17,153 nt of DNA from VRUE01 sp035605155 (GTDB lineage Bacteria > Actinomycetota > Thermoleophilia > Solirubrobacterales > 70-9), in assembly GCA_035605155.1 (NCBI GenBank), contig DATNHC010000051.1, positions 1 through 17,153 of the forward strand, given 5' to 3'. Position 1 is the stretch's first letter. The number at the start of each line of letters is the position of its first letter. Below the pieces are notes generated by a model. The model searched no databases. It saw only the letters and a program-made list of their open reading frames with translations, and was not told the DNA's origin. This document shows, piece after piece, positions 7,725 to 13,902 of this stretch. The translations under genes and the position numbers were made by a program.

Positions 7725-7943
7725 GACAAGCAGCCTCCTCGATTGTGGGAGACCGACCATATTCGGTCCGCCTGGGGCCGTCGAGTCCTCAGCCCGAGTT
7801 TTGCCTGAGAGAATCAGTCGTTCCCTGGCGCTCGGCACTCCGAAAGTCGGGATCTCTATGTGGATTGCAGTGCTACTCGTCTCGTCTGGGTGAAAAGTAC
7901 TCGGGCGCATCTGGATTGTCTTCGCCACGTTCCGCGAGATCCG

Positions 7944-8288
7944 TCAAGCGCTGGTATTCCGCTTGAACGATGCCTTCAGGAAGATCGGTCTTGGCCAACA
8001 TCGCCTGAATGCGCTCGCCGATCGCACGGTCAGCGTCTGAAGCTTGGCAGTCACGCCCTCTAGCTCGTCGATCATCGCGAGACGATTCTCGCTCGTACCT
8101 TGCAGCATTGCCCGCGTCCGCATCCAGTGATGGATTAGCTCATTGCGTAGCTTGAGGGTGTTGGCCATCTGGTCGGCAAGAACCCAATCGCCGTGCTCGC
8201 CGAGGATGCGCTTCACGTTATGAATGCTTCGGCCAAGCGTGTTGCCGAACAGCTCGACGAACAAGTCATCTATCTTGCTCTCCGCCAT
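7944..8288 (-). CDS. HEPN-motif protein, probably frameshifted near its C-terminus
   Basis: 114-codon frame from ATG 8288, preceded by GGGGA. Helical protein with R48-N-E-L-I-H53 (TLKLRNELIHHWMRT), which fits the RX4-6H signature (with N after R) of HEPN ribonuclease/toxin domains. The helices before it, LFGNTLGRSIHNVKRILGEH, are also compatible. The last 28 residues switch to a Ser/Arg/Phe-rich composition that looks out of frame. In another minus-strand frame, from about 8042 to a TAG at 7873-7875, a natural-looking helix follows (DADRAIGERIQAMLAKTDLP and on to DNPDAPEYFSPRRDE). The ancestral protein was therefore probably about 138 aa, with a 1-nt indel near 8035-8045. No partner MNT-type nucleotidyltransferase is adjacent. 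The HEPN assignment rests on one motif and helix pattern, so treat it as tentative. Confidence 0.55.
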   Translation of the reverse strand: MAESKIDDLFVELFGNTLGRSIHNVKRILGEHGDWVLADQMANTLKLRNELIHHWMRTRAMLQGTSENRLAMIDELEGVTAKLQTLTVRSASAFRRCWPRPIFLKASFKRNTSA

Positions 8289-8299
8289 CTCGCGTTCCC

Positions 8300-8811
8300 C
8301 AGTCGCTCGATGCAGCAGAAGTCGCGCTGATGATCACCACGGGCATCCGAGTCAACGAGAGCGTCAGCATCAAGTGCCATGACATCGACCTGCCCGGCGG
8401 GGCACTACGACTGGTCGGCAAGGGACGCCGCGAGCGACAGGTTTTTCTCGCGAACCACTGGATCGCAAGCCTTACGAGCGCCTATATCGACGCACGCACC
8501 TCATTCGGTCTCGACCACTCCCATCTGCTCTTCAATCTCCGCTATGACCCACTAACACCACCGGCTATGCGATCCCGCCTCGCCAAGACGGCCCGGGCCG
8601 CCGGCCTTGGGATCCATGTCACCCCCACATGCTGCGCCATACCGCCGCGACCCAACTGATTGAGGCCGGCGTCGACATCCGCTACATCCAGCGCCTCCTC
8701 GGCCACGCCAGTCTCAGCACCACAGAGATCTACACCCACGTCTCGGACCGCGCTCTCCGCCGCGTCGTCTCGGACGCCGATGTCCTCGGGAGGTTCGTCC
8801 AGGCACGATAA
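8300..8811 (+). pseudogene. Tyrosine recombinase/integrase, 5'-truncated and frameshifted
   Basis: Catalytic domain of an XerC/phage-integrase-type recombinase in two frames. The first frame gives ALMITTGIRVNESVSI (catalytic Arg I in TGIR), the beta-hairpin Lys region LRLVGKGRRERQVFL, and reaches GLGIHVTP. The second frame resumes at HMLRHTAATQLIEAGVDIRY (the HxLRH box), LLGHASLSTTEIYTHV (His and nucleophile Tyr), and ends at TAA 8809-8811. All six signature positions exist, but adding one C to the C5 run near 8624-8628 is needed to join them. The N-terminal core-binding domain is absent: homology begins abruptly at about 8300, directly after the start of the oppositely oriented HEPN-motif gene. 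It is a relic of a mobile element. No matching att repeats were found. Confidence 0.88.
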
Positions 8812-8851
8812 CTAGGGGTTATCGGGAGAGGACATACTGGACAACGCACGG

Positions 8852-9103
8852 GTGGCCGTCGTAATCCGACCGCTGGAGAGGGTGCTCATCCTGCTCAAAT
8901 TCGCCCTGGTCCCGACTCTGGCCCTGGCGATGAGCGCAGCGGCGATTGCGCCGATCCTCAACTCATCCCCCGCGACCCCGGGGGATTGGGCTCTGAGTGT
9001 GCTCGGGCCGGCCCTCGCCGCCGCATACGTCGCACTGCTGCAGACCCAGGCGGTGGGAAGCCGCCTCGATCGCGGGCTGGCCCAGCTCCGCCGGCGGACT
9101 TGA
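8852..9103 (+). CDS. Possible small two-helix membrane protein
   Basis: 83-aa frame from GTG 8852 with two hydrophobic stretches, about residues 11-35 (VLILLKFALVPTLALAMSAA) and 47-65 (ALSVLGPALAAAYVALL), then a basic tail ending QLRRRT. The hydrophobicity is consistent with a real inner-membrane peptide, and the frame follows the integrase relic by 40 nt. A GGGAGAGG sequence lies about 20 nt upstream, too far to be a convincing ribosome-binding site. The last 17 codons overlap the end of a minus-strand secreted-protein relic. No family is recognised. It may be a spurious frame in G+C-rich DNA. Confidence 0.35.
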   Translation: MAVVIRPLERVLILLKFALVPTLALAMSAAAIAPILNSSPATPGDWALSVLGPALAAAYVALLQTQAVGSRLDRGLAQLRRRT

Positions 9104-9454
9104 AGTGGACGTACCAGGGCGTCGCGAAGAACGAAGCGCCCATAGGCGCCCTGGCCTGCATTCCCGGAGCTTTCGTGCTCGGCGATGCGCAGGAAGGCGG
9201 AGTCGCCCGGCGGGTCTCCTCCCTGTTCGCCGCAGCGGTTGGTGAAGTCGAAGATGCCGCTCGGGTGCGTCGAGCTGATCGTGTTGGTCTCTGTGCTGAA
9301 GCCCGGCGTGCCGGAGTCCCCCGCGCACATCACCATCTTGAACTGGCCGCGTTTGCCGTTGCCGCGCAGACGACGGCGGTCGCCACGCAGCTCAGCTCAG
9401 GCATAGGGCTATCGCGACCGGCCGGTTGGCCGGTCTTCCCAATCGAGAAGACAT
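9087..9454 (-). pseudogene. Relic of a secreted surface protein (three frame changes, no C-terminus)
   Basis: An ATG at 9454 with AAGGAGAG just upstream opens MSSRLGRPANRPVAIALCLS, a good signal-peptide start that hits TGA. A second frame supplies VATAVVCAATANA, the rest of a hydrophobic core and an ANA cleavage site. A third frame gives QFKMVMCAGDSGTPGF, then SGIFDFTNRCGEQGG and SSGNAGQGAYG. A fourth gives FFATPWYVHFKSAGG, after which resemblance ends near 9087. Read together these make one plausible exported protein of a type I associate with Solirubrobacterales (GNAGQGAYG followed by a TPWYV/FKSAGG strand). At least three 1-nt indels and loss of the C-terminal portion make it a pseudogene. 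The call rests on coherent segments changing frame and cannot be confirmed without a database search. Confidence 0.7.
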
Positions 9455-9471
9455 TTCTCTCTCCTTGTCCT

Positions 9472-9491
9472 GCCGGTCTGTTTGGACCGGC
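9472..9491 (-). promoter_or_regulatory. Leader hairpin before the relic secreted gene
   Basis: GCCGGTC and GACCGGC (9472-9478 and 9485-9491) form a perfect 7-bp stem with a 6-nt loop, ending about 10 nt before the AAGGAGAG ribosome-binding site of the secreted-protein relic. It would sit in the 5' untranslated RNA on the minus strand. A second palindrome lies inside the signal-peptide codons. No known riboswitch is recognised, and a role in translation control or RNA stability is only a possibility. Confidence 0.35.
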
Positions 9492-9740
9492 GTTCTGGGC
9501 CCCTGCTAATCGGGTCCCCTATCCCTTACACGGATGAGCGGCACCTCGCGCCACCCCCGCGGAGGAAATTTGTGGGGAACTAGCCCATATGCAAAGAGAG
9601 AAACACGGAAGACTTTCGAGCGGTTCGGAGAGGTCGCTCGATCATTCGTCGAAATTCACAGGTTCGGCTAAAGCCATTTTCAACGAAGAGAGAAACCACT
9701 GACTCTCGTCCCGGCACTACCGAGCGCGACGCGGGACTAC
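9492..9740. other. Non-coding stretch between relic and DUF429 gene
   Basis: No convincing gene on either strand. Its composition is less G+C-rich than its neighbours. The sequence aagagagaaac occurs twice, near 9596 and near 9691, without obvious meaning. No tRNA, terminator with T-run, or promoter could be assigned. Confidence 0.5.
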
Positions 9741-10511
9741 TCAGTCACGGTCAGGCCGCCAAATAGCCCCCTCTATTTCGTACTCAGGGCCAGGCGGCCG
9801 GGCAAGCGCCTGCAGCTCCGCTTCGTGTTCGCTCATGACCAAAGCGGAGACCGCCGCGTCGAAAGCATCTTCGGACCCGGCAGCCCGCTCGAGGAGGTTC
9901 CTCGGTTGGTCGGGAAAGCGCTCGAACAGGTAGGCGTGCCGCGCCGACCACCTGCCCTTCTTAACCGGGCCGGTCAGCAGGCGTGGGTAGATCTCCACCA
10001 CACGCGGCCACCCGTCAGAGAACGGCCAGATCCCAAAGCCGTTCTCGGCAAGGGTCAGCAGGTGGGGCATCCCGCGGATCGATCCCGTGCCGACGGCGCC
10101 GGCGCCACCGATCTGAAAGACGGACTTCGGGCACACCCCATCCTCATCTCTCTCGGCTCGTCTGTAGAGCCGCGCCTTCGAATGGGGGTTTCGCTTGCCC
10201 GGGCGCCCCCAGAAGGGGGGCCCGCATTCTTCAAGGAGCTCCTCGCCCAAATGCCCCATAGCTGTCCAGACGTCCTTCCCGCTGGACCAGCCCTCTTCCT
10301 CGCACCACCAGGCAGGGAAGGAGAAGGCGAAATCGAGCCCGACGACCAGGTGAGGGTCCTTACCCGCAAGCTCGATCAGCTTGGCGACGAGATCATCGCG
10401 CTCGAGCCCGTTTCTCAGCTCCGTGAGCTCACCGTCGCGGACCTCGGCCTGCCAAAGAGACTCCGCGGCTCCTTTCAGCTTGCCGGACCAGTCGACCGCC
10501 ACGACTCGCAT
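9741..10511 (-). CDS. DUF429 family protein (RNase H-like fold)
   Basis: 256-aa conserved protein of unknown function. It opens MRVVAVDWSGKLKGA, a beta strand with an Asp as in RNase H/actin-like folds, then HLVVGLDFAFSFPAWW. It ends with SEDAFDAAVSALVMSEHEAEL, the Asp-rich C-terminal helix typical of DUF429. The spaced acidic residues (D7, the D of GLDFAF, the two Asp of EDAFDAA) could form a metal site, suggesting but not proving nuclease-like chemistry. The start at ATG 10511 was chosen because the family begins directly with the VDWSG strand. The 33 extra codons upstream in the open frame are low-complexity and include an alternative ATG. The ribosome-binding site is weak. It is a single gene with no operon partner, divergent from the methyltransferase at 10837. 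Confidence 0.78.
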   Translation of the reverse strand: MRVVAVDWSGKLKGAAESLWQAEVRDGELTELRNGLERDDLVAKLIELAGKDPHLVVGLDFAFSFPAWWCEEEGWSSGKDVWTAMGHLGEELLEECGPPFWGRPGKRNPHSKARLYRRAERDEDGVCPKSVFQIGGAGAVGTGSIRGMPHLLTLAENGFGIWPFSDGWPRVVEIYPRLLTGPVKKGRWSARHAYLFERFPDQPRNLLERAAGSEDAFDAAVSALVMSEHEAELQALARPPGPEYEIEGAIWRPDRD

Positions 10512-10836
10512 GGCGTGATCGTCGCAGTTCTCGTTTGGACGCATCTGGAGCAGCCGGTCGTCGCGTTGCGAGACTGTGCCGCGCTGGCTTCGAGATGTCT
10601 GTGCGGCCAAATGCCGATCAGCGCGTGATCGGTCAGATACTGCTGCGCTTTACCGAGAAGGCCGCGCCGGGGCAGGCAGAACCCGCCTAGAACTCGCCGG
10701 CAGGATGGAAGCTACGATGCCTGGAACGTGAGAAACGAGCTGATGACGCCGACTGCGAGCTTTTTTGGGACTTGCTGCGCGACAGACCTTGCACGCGATG
10801 GATGACTTGATCTTCTCCTCCGAGCGCAGGATCAGC
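10512..10836. other. 325-nt divergent intergenic region
   Basis: Lies between the divergent DUF429 and methyltransferase genes. It contains a 6-T run at 10761-10766 and the alternative ATG (10798) and TTG (10765) starts of the methyltransferase frame. No RNA gene, strong hairpin or confident promoter is seen. Confidence 0.5.
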
Positions 10837-11565
10837 GTGACACGACCGTACGAGAAGTTGTCGGAGGTCTACGACGTGATCAACCAGAGCAGGAAGAACT
10901 ACCTCGAGCAGGCCACGAAAGTCTCGCAGCTGGCCCGGTGCAAGACCAATCGCTCCGTCGCTCGCGAAATGAGCCTGCTCGATGTCGCATGTGGCACCGG
11001 CCTTCACCTCGAGCATTTCGCTTCCTGGTTCGCGCACGTCGAGGGACTCGATCTGAACGAAGAGATGCTTGCTGTCGCACGAACGCGGCTACCTGACGTC
11101 CTTCTCCACCACGGCGACATGATGGACTTCGAACTCGGCCGAAAATTCGACGTCATCACCTGCCTCTCGAGCGCAATCGGCAACATGAAGCGGTATGTCA
11201 ACCTGCGCGAAGCAATCATGACCATGGCAAGACACCTGAAGCCCGGGGGCATCCTCATGATCGAGCCGTGGATGGAACCTGATTCGCGTCGCCCCGGGAC
11301 CGTCCATGGCTATCTCGTCGATGTTCCGGGCACGAAGATCGCCCATGTCGGCATCTCGACGCTTCGTGACGGTGTCTTGGTCTACGAGATGCACTTCCTC
11401 GTAGGTCGCCCGACTGGTATCACCAGCTTTGTCGAGGTACACGAACTCGGCCTGTTCACGCGCGGACAGTTCCGCACGGCCTTCGAGAGTGCAGATCTCA
11501 TCGTCGATTTCGATGAAGAAGGCCTCAGCGGGAGGGGTCTGTACGCCGGCATCAAGCCGACCTGA
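10837..11565 (+). CDS. SAM-dependent methyltransferase, sugar-N-methyltransferase-like
   Basis: 242-aa class I methyltransferase. The N-terminus TRPYEKLSEVYDVI precedes motif I SLLDVACGTGLHLEHF (DVACGTG at residues 49-55). Next come VEGLDLNEEML, the acidic strand LLHHGDMMDFELG, the motif IV region FDVITCLSSAIGNM, and HLKPGGILMIEPW. The C-terminal region (HFLVGRPTGITSFVEVHELGLF and GRGLYAGIKP) resembles the TDP-aminosugar N,N-dimethyltransferase group (TylM1/DesVI-like), so an amine methyl-transfer role is plausible. No nucleotide-sugar genes are nearby, which weakens that assignment. GTG 10837 was selected because AGGA lies 5 nt upstream and the protein then starts as the family does. ATG 10798 and TTG 10765 are in-frame alternatives without a visible ribosome-binding site. 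A hairpin overlaps the stop codon. Confidence 0.82.
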   Translation: MTRPYEKLSEVYDVINQSRKNYLEQATKVSQLARCKTNRSVAREMSLLDVACGTGLHLEHFASWFAHVEGLDLNEEMLAVARTRLPDVLLHHGDMMDFELGRKFDVITCLSSAIGNMKRYVNLREAIMTMARHLKPGGILMIEPWMEPDSRRPGTVHGYLVDVPGTKIAHVGISTLRDGVLVYEMHFLVGRPTGITSFVEVHELGLFTRGQFRTAFESADLIVDFDEEGLSGRGLYAGIKPT

Positions 11566-11578
11566 GATTCCTCAGGTC
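11559..11578. terminator. Hairpin between convergent genes
   Basis: Perfect 8-bp inverted repeat GACCTGAG/CTCAGGTC with a 4-nt loop. It overlaps the TGA of the upstream methyltransferase and sits 39 nt before the end of the oppositely oriented macro-domain gene. No T-run follows on either strand, so it may be a weak or U-less bidirectional terminator. Confidence 0.45.
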
Positions 11579-11616
11579 CCAACAGGTTTCCAAGCGTGTG
11601 GCCAGCGCCGGGGGGT

Positions 11617-12165
11617 TTACTTCACGTCGACATTCAAGCCGAGGCGACAGGCAGCCTTGGCGAAGAGGTCGCGCATTCCGTTATGAAGAAGAACGAAGCG
11701 CAACTCTCGCACTCCAGCCGACTGCGCCGCAGCCTGCCAGGCGGACTCGAGGGCGACCGGGGCGGCGAGTGCGGGTGGAAAGCGATACGCACCGCAGCTA
11801 ATCGCGGGAAACGAGATCGATCGCGCCTCCAATCCATCAGCTACCTCGACGGCACGCCGATGACAGCGAGCGAGCAACTCCGCCGCCTGTGCCTTTGATT
11901 CACGACTCCAAATCGGCCCCACGGCATGGATGATGAACCGCGCGGATATCGCTCCGGCGCCGGTCGCCTTGGCATCACCAATCTCGCAGCCACCCAGGCT
12001 GCGACAAGCCTCAAGAACCTCTGGTCCGGCAGCACGATGAATTGCGCCGTCAACACCGCCACCACCCTTCAGTTCTGGATTAGCGGCGTTGACGATCGCA
12101 TCGCTTGTCTCCCGAGCGATGTCACCGCGCACCACTTGCAAGGTCGGAATGGTGATCCCACTCAA
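11617..12165 (-). CDS. Macro-domain protein, probable O-acetyl-ADP-ribose deacetylase type
   Basis: 182-aa single macro domain of the YmdB/MacroD type that binds ADP-ribose and often removes acetyl or ADP-ribosyl groups. Signature elements are the strand with VVRGDIA (D15), DAIVNAANPELKGGGGVDG (adenine/ribose-binding NAANP and the GGGGVDGAIHRAAG loop, about residues 22-47), GDAKATGA, ARFIIHAVGP, and the second phosphate-binding loop SISFPAISCGAYRFP. The catalytic Asn and Asp positions of the MacroD group are present. The length is standard. The only start in a suitable place is TTG at 12165, directly before the first strand, with a modest TAGGG upstream. There is no adjacent sirtuin or ADP-ribosyltransferase. 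Its position in an accessory region makes a toxin- or phage-countering role thinkable but unproven. Confidence 0.92.
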   Translation of the reverse strand: MSGITIPTLQVVRGDIARETSDAIVNAANPELKGGGGVDGAIHRAAGPEVLEACRSLGGCEIGDAKATGAGAISARFIIHAVGPIWSRESKAQAAELLARCHRRAVEVADGLEARSISFPAISCGAYRFPPALAAPVALESAWQAAAQSAGVRELRFVLLHNGMRDLFAKAACRLGLNVDVK

Positions 12166-12225
12166 CCCTAATTCCGGTTAACGTTAGCCACCTAGATGGT
12201 AGAGAGGTCAGTCTGCGGGGCGGAG

Positions 12226-12588
12226 CTAGGAGTGGAGGTGACCGATCGGCCGAGCGAGACAGCCGCACTGCTGCCTGAATCCCCTCTCGTCGAAGCCCAC
12301 GACGGTGGTCTGCGCGGTAAAGTCGTTTTCCTCTAGGAAGGACCGATTAACCGGGCGAATCCAATGCTCCCTCTTCTCGAGGTTGGTTGTCTCTAGCAGT
12401 ACCTCGTCATCCGCCAAGTCGAAGTGGCTGTGGAGCAGCGTCAGACCGAAACGTTCAAGACAGTTGTGCTTCTCTAGGACGCGACGCACGTCTTCCAAGC
12501 ATTCCGCGTCGCCCTCACCGATCGGCTCGACATCGGTGATGTTCTGCAAACTGCTCCACTGCATAGCCCCAACCACGACCTGGTTCAT
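12226..12588 (-). CDS. Conserved hypothetical protein, 120 aa
   Basis: Soluble 120-aa protein of unrecognised function. The central region PIGEGDAECLEDVRRVLEKH followed by RFGLTLLHSHFDLADDEVLL has a regular helix/strand pattern with an LLHSHFDL segment, where His and Asp could bind metal. The C-terminus has a CGC pair (QQCGCLARPIGHLHS). The ATG at 12588 is preceded by GGAAGGCGAGG, a good ribosome-binding context. It is on the same strand as the macro-domain gene 60 nt downstream and may share its transcript. Two exact 14-bp tandem repeats lie 54-81 nt upstream of its start, where an operator could be. I cannot name a family. Confidence 0.65.
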   Translation of the reverse strand: MNQVVVGAMQWSSLQNITDVEPIGEGDAECLEDVRRVLEKHNCLERFGLTLLHSHFDLADDEVLLETTNLEKREHWIRPVNRSFLEENDFTAQTTVVGFDERGFRQQCGCLARPIGHLHS

Positions 12589-12641
12589 TTCGACCTCGCC
12601 TTCCTGTCCACCGCTAATGTGTACTCGCAGATTCCGAAGAA

Positions 12642-12669
12642 ATCTGGATCAAACGATCTGGATCAAACG
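12642..12669. repeat. Two exact tandem copies of a 14-bp unit
   Basis: The unit atctggatcaaacg occurs at 12642-12655 and again immediately at 12656-12669, followed by a partial third copy (atct). It lies upstream of the hypothetical gene starting at 12588, on its promoter side. It could be a regulator-binding array or a recent slippage duplication. Confidence 0.85.
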
Positions 12670-12699
12670 ATCTTTTCGTACCACCTTCCGGCCCCTGCG

Positions 12700-12828
12700 T
12701 CAAGTCAACGTCGGAGAAAACCAAATCAGAGTCGTGCCCTTTGGGGCTCCCGACTCCACCGCGTGTGATTTATACGCGGGGGCAAGCCCACAGGATGAGC
12801 ATGCCGAGAGGGCTGCGACCACAAGCAT
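12700..12828 (-). CDS. Possible small lipoprotein ORF
   Basis: 42-aa stretch from ATG 12828: MLVVAALSACSSCGLAP, a short hydrophobic run followed by a lipobox-like LSAC, then a polar tail ending LIWFSPTLT. It begins 21 nt after the stop of the second XRE gene and shares the frame of the first XRE gene. The ribosome-binding site is weak. It may be a truncated lipoprotein or just the tail of an overlong open frame. Confidence 0.3.
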   Translation of the reverse strand: MLVVAALSACSSCGLAPAYKSHAVESGAPKGTTLIWFSPTLT

Positions 12829-13524
12829 CGCGGCACCGAAGCGTGGAGTCAGACCTCTCCCGGGGGTTCTTCTTCCGAAACGATGTATTCGGCTGGCCCG
12901 GAATGCTTGACACAGCCGGGTCGCCAAGCGAGGCCGCTGACAAGGTCGCGCACCGAGGTCGAGTAAGCACCCGCGAGGCGGATCAGGACATCGAGGCTGG
13001 GGATGTATTCGCCGCCCTCGATCGGGGAAGCGGCGCGCTTGGCAGCCTCTCGCTGGTCGAGGCCGGCCTGCTCGCGAGCGCGGTAGAGGTTGTCGGCGAA
13101 GCAGGCCAAAGCCTTGAAGGGGAACGGGTCCTTGGAGCGCGAGCCAGCGGTCATCGGGAGCCGTTCGAGGCCGCGACCTCAGGAAATCATCCGAAGGCGT
13201 CTGGTCCTCCGCCGCTTGAGCGTCCCACTCGATCGCCTCCCAGGACCCCGGCACGACGATCTCATAGCCGGACCGCCACTCCAGCCCGGCGATCAGCTCG
13301 TTCAGCGGAACGCCGAGGCTGCCGGCGAGTCGCATGGCCGTGTCGACGCGCGGCATACGCTCGCCGCGCTCCAAGAAGCTCACCTCGGTGCGGTGGAGCG
13401 AGGCACGGAAGCTCAGCTCTTCTTGAGAGATGCCAGCGGCCCCTCGACAGCGGGCCAGGTTCTGCCCGAAGCGCAGCTTCATCTCCGGGGTGGGTGGAGC
13501 AGAGGTTGGTAGGCGTCGCTTCAT
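12700..13524 (-). CDS. XRE-family HTH regulator (first of two), frame overrunning the second
   Basis: DNA-binding regulator with a helix-turn-helix of the lambda-repressor/XRE type in about residues 18-80: FGQNLARCRGAAGISQEELS, then ASLHRTEVSFLERGERMPRV with an intact recognition helix, then AMRLAGSLGVPLNELIAGL. It starts at ATG 13524 with GGAGG 8 nt upstream. The recognisable protein is only about 115-123 residues (to SWEAIEWDAQAAEDQTPSDD). After that the frame stays open for some 150 further codons of Arg/Pro-rich sequence, because it is antiparallel in phase to nothing and simply overlaps the second XRE gene in another frame. Its own stop was probably lost by an indel, or it ends by accident at 12700. 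Likely auto-regulatory for the operon upstream. Family is sure, and the C-terminal end is not. Confidence 0.75.
   Translation of the reverse strand: MKRRLPTSAPPTPEMKLRFGQNLARCRGAAGISQEELSFRASLHRTEVSFLERGERMPRVDTAMRLAGSLGVPLNELIAGLEWRSGYEIVVPGSWEAIEWDAQAAEDQTPSDDFLRSRPRTAPDDRWLALQGPVPLQGFGLLRRQPLPRSRAGRPRPARGCQARRFPDRGRRIHPQPRCPDPPRGCLLDLGARPCQRPRLATRLCQAFRASRIHRFGRRTPGRGLTPRFGAAMLVVAALSACSSCGLAPAYKSHAVESGAPKGTTLIWFSPTLT
12849..13154 (-). CDS. Second XRE-like protein with shortened recognition-helix region
   Basis: 101-aa paralogue of the preceding regulator in another frame. FADNLYRAREQAGLDQREAA aligns with FGQNLARCRGAAGISQEEL, and SLDVLIRLAGAYSTSVRDLV with RVDTAMRLAGSLGVPLNELI. Both proteins end the domain with GLxWR.G. 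Between them the second protein has RAASPIEGGEYIP where the first has RASLHRTEVSFLERGERMP, so six residues of the DNA-contacting helix are missing. It may not bind DNA normally and could act through dimerisation, or it may be decaying. The ATG at 13154 lies inside the open frame of the first XRE gene, and an in-frame TGA is just upstream. The ribosome-binding site is poor. Stop at 12849. Confidence 0.68.
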   Translation of the reverse strand: MTAGSRSKDPFPFKALACFADNLYRAREQAGLDQREAAKRAASPIEGGEYIPSLDVLIRLAGAYSTSVRDLVSGLAWRPGCVKHSGPAEYIVSEEEPPGEV

Positions 13525-13545
13525 CTCGACCGCCTCCACCGAGCA

Positions 13546-13648
13546 CCTGCGGTCTGTCGAGGGCCGAGGCAGGTTTCGGGGGTGCCCGACGAGCGGGCAC
13601 TCCTTACCTCCCTGTGGCCCTGCGCCTCGGCCCTCGACAGACCGCAGG
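13546..13648. repeat. 103-bp nested palindrome (outer 25-bp arms, inner hairpin)
   Basis: Outer arms 13546-13570 and 13624-13648 are perfect 25-nt reverse complements. After a 2-nt bulge the stem continues by 3 bp. Inside, GTGCCCG (13582-13588) and CGGGCAC (13594-13600) form a 7-bp stem with a 5-nt loop, extendable by GC/GU pairs. It lies between the stop of the winged-helix gene (13663) and the start of the first XRE gene (13524), the same kind of position as the 2105-2201 element, with the same overall plan but different sequence. There is no T-run. Confidence 0.9.
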
Positions 13649-13662
13649 CACCGGTGTTCCGC

Positions 13663-13902
13663 TCATTTCGACTTCGTCTCTGTGAGCGCGTAGGCGCGCG
13701 GCTTGCGTTTGGCCTGGCGTAGCGCCTTGTCCTTTGCCAGTCGCGCCAGGCAGTTGGCGACGGCGCCCGAGGAGCGGCCAATCCCCTTGCCGATCGCGCT
13801 GGCAGTGAGTGGGCCATCGCCCCGGCGCTTTCGCATGTGGGCGAGAACGAGACCGTTCAACTCGCCGGGGCGAAGCCGCTTCTTCGCTTTGGTTGTGCTC
13901 AT
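13663..13902 (-). CDS. Small winged-helix DNA-binding protein
   Basis: 79-aa basic protein. The order LRPGELNGLVLAHMRKRRGD, LTASAIGKGIGRSSGAVANC, LARLAKDKALRQ, KRKPRAYALTE is a compact MarR/GntR-like winged helix-turn-helix: helix 1, the recognition pair around IGRSSGAVAN, then the beta-wing ending YAL. The ATG at 13902 overlaps the stop of the 131-aa gene as ATGA, so translation is probably coupled. The N-terminus is Lys/Arg-rich. It could serve as a replication or partition accessory, or as a repressor for its own operon. A 103-bp nested palindrome lies immediately downstream. The fold is confidently guessed, and the regulatory target is unknown. Confidence 0.72.
   Translation of the reverse strand: MSTTKAKKRLRPGELNGLVLAHMRKRRGDGPLTASAIGKGIGRSSGAVANCLARLAKDKALRQAKRKPRAYALTETKSK

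Noticed and set aside
8812..9336. 174-aa minus-strand frame as an intact gene
   Set aside because: Its first part is a secreted-protein segment and its second part is antisense to the small membrane ORF. The coherent protein switches frame, so it is treated as a pseudogene.
10742..10801. ATG 10742 as start of the second methyltransferase
   Set aside because: It is out of frame with the methyltransferase and hits a stop after about 20 codons.
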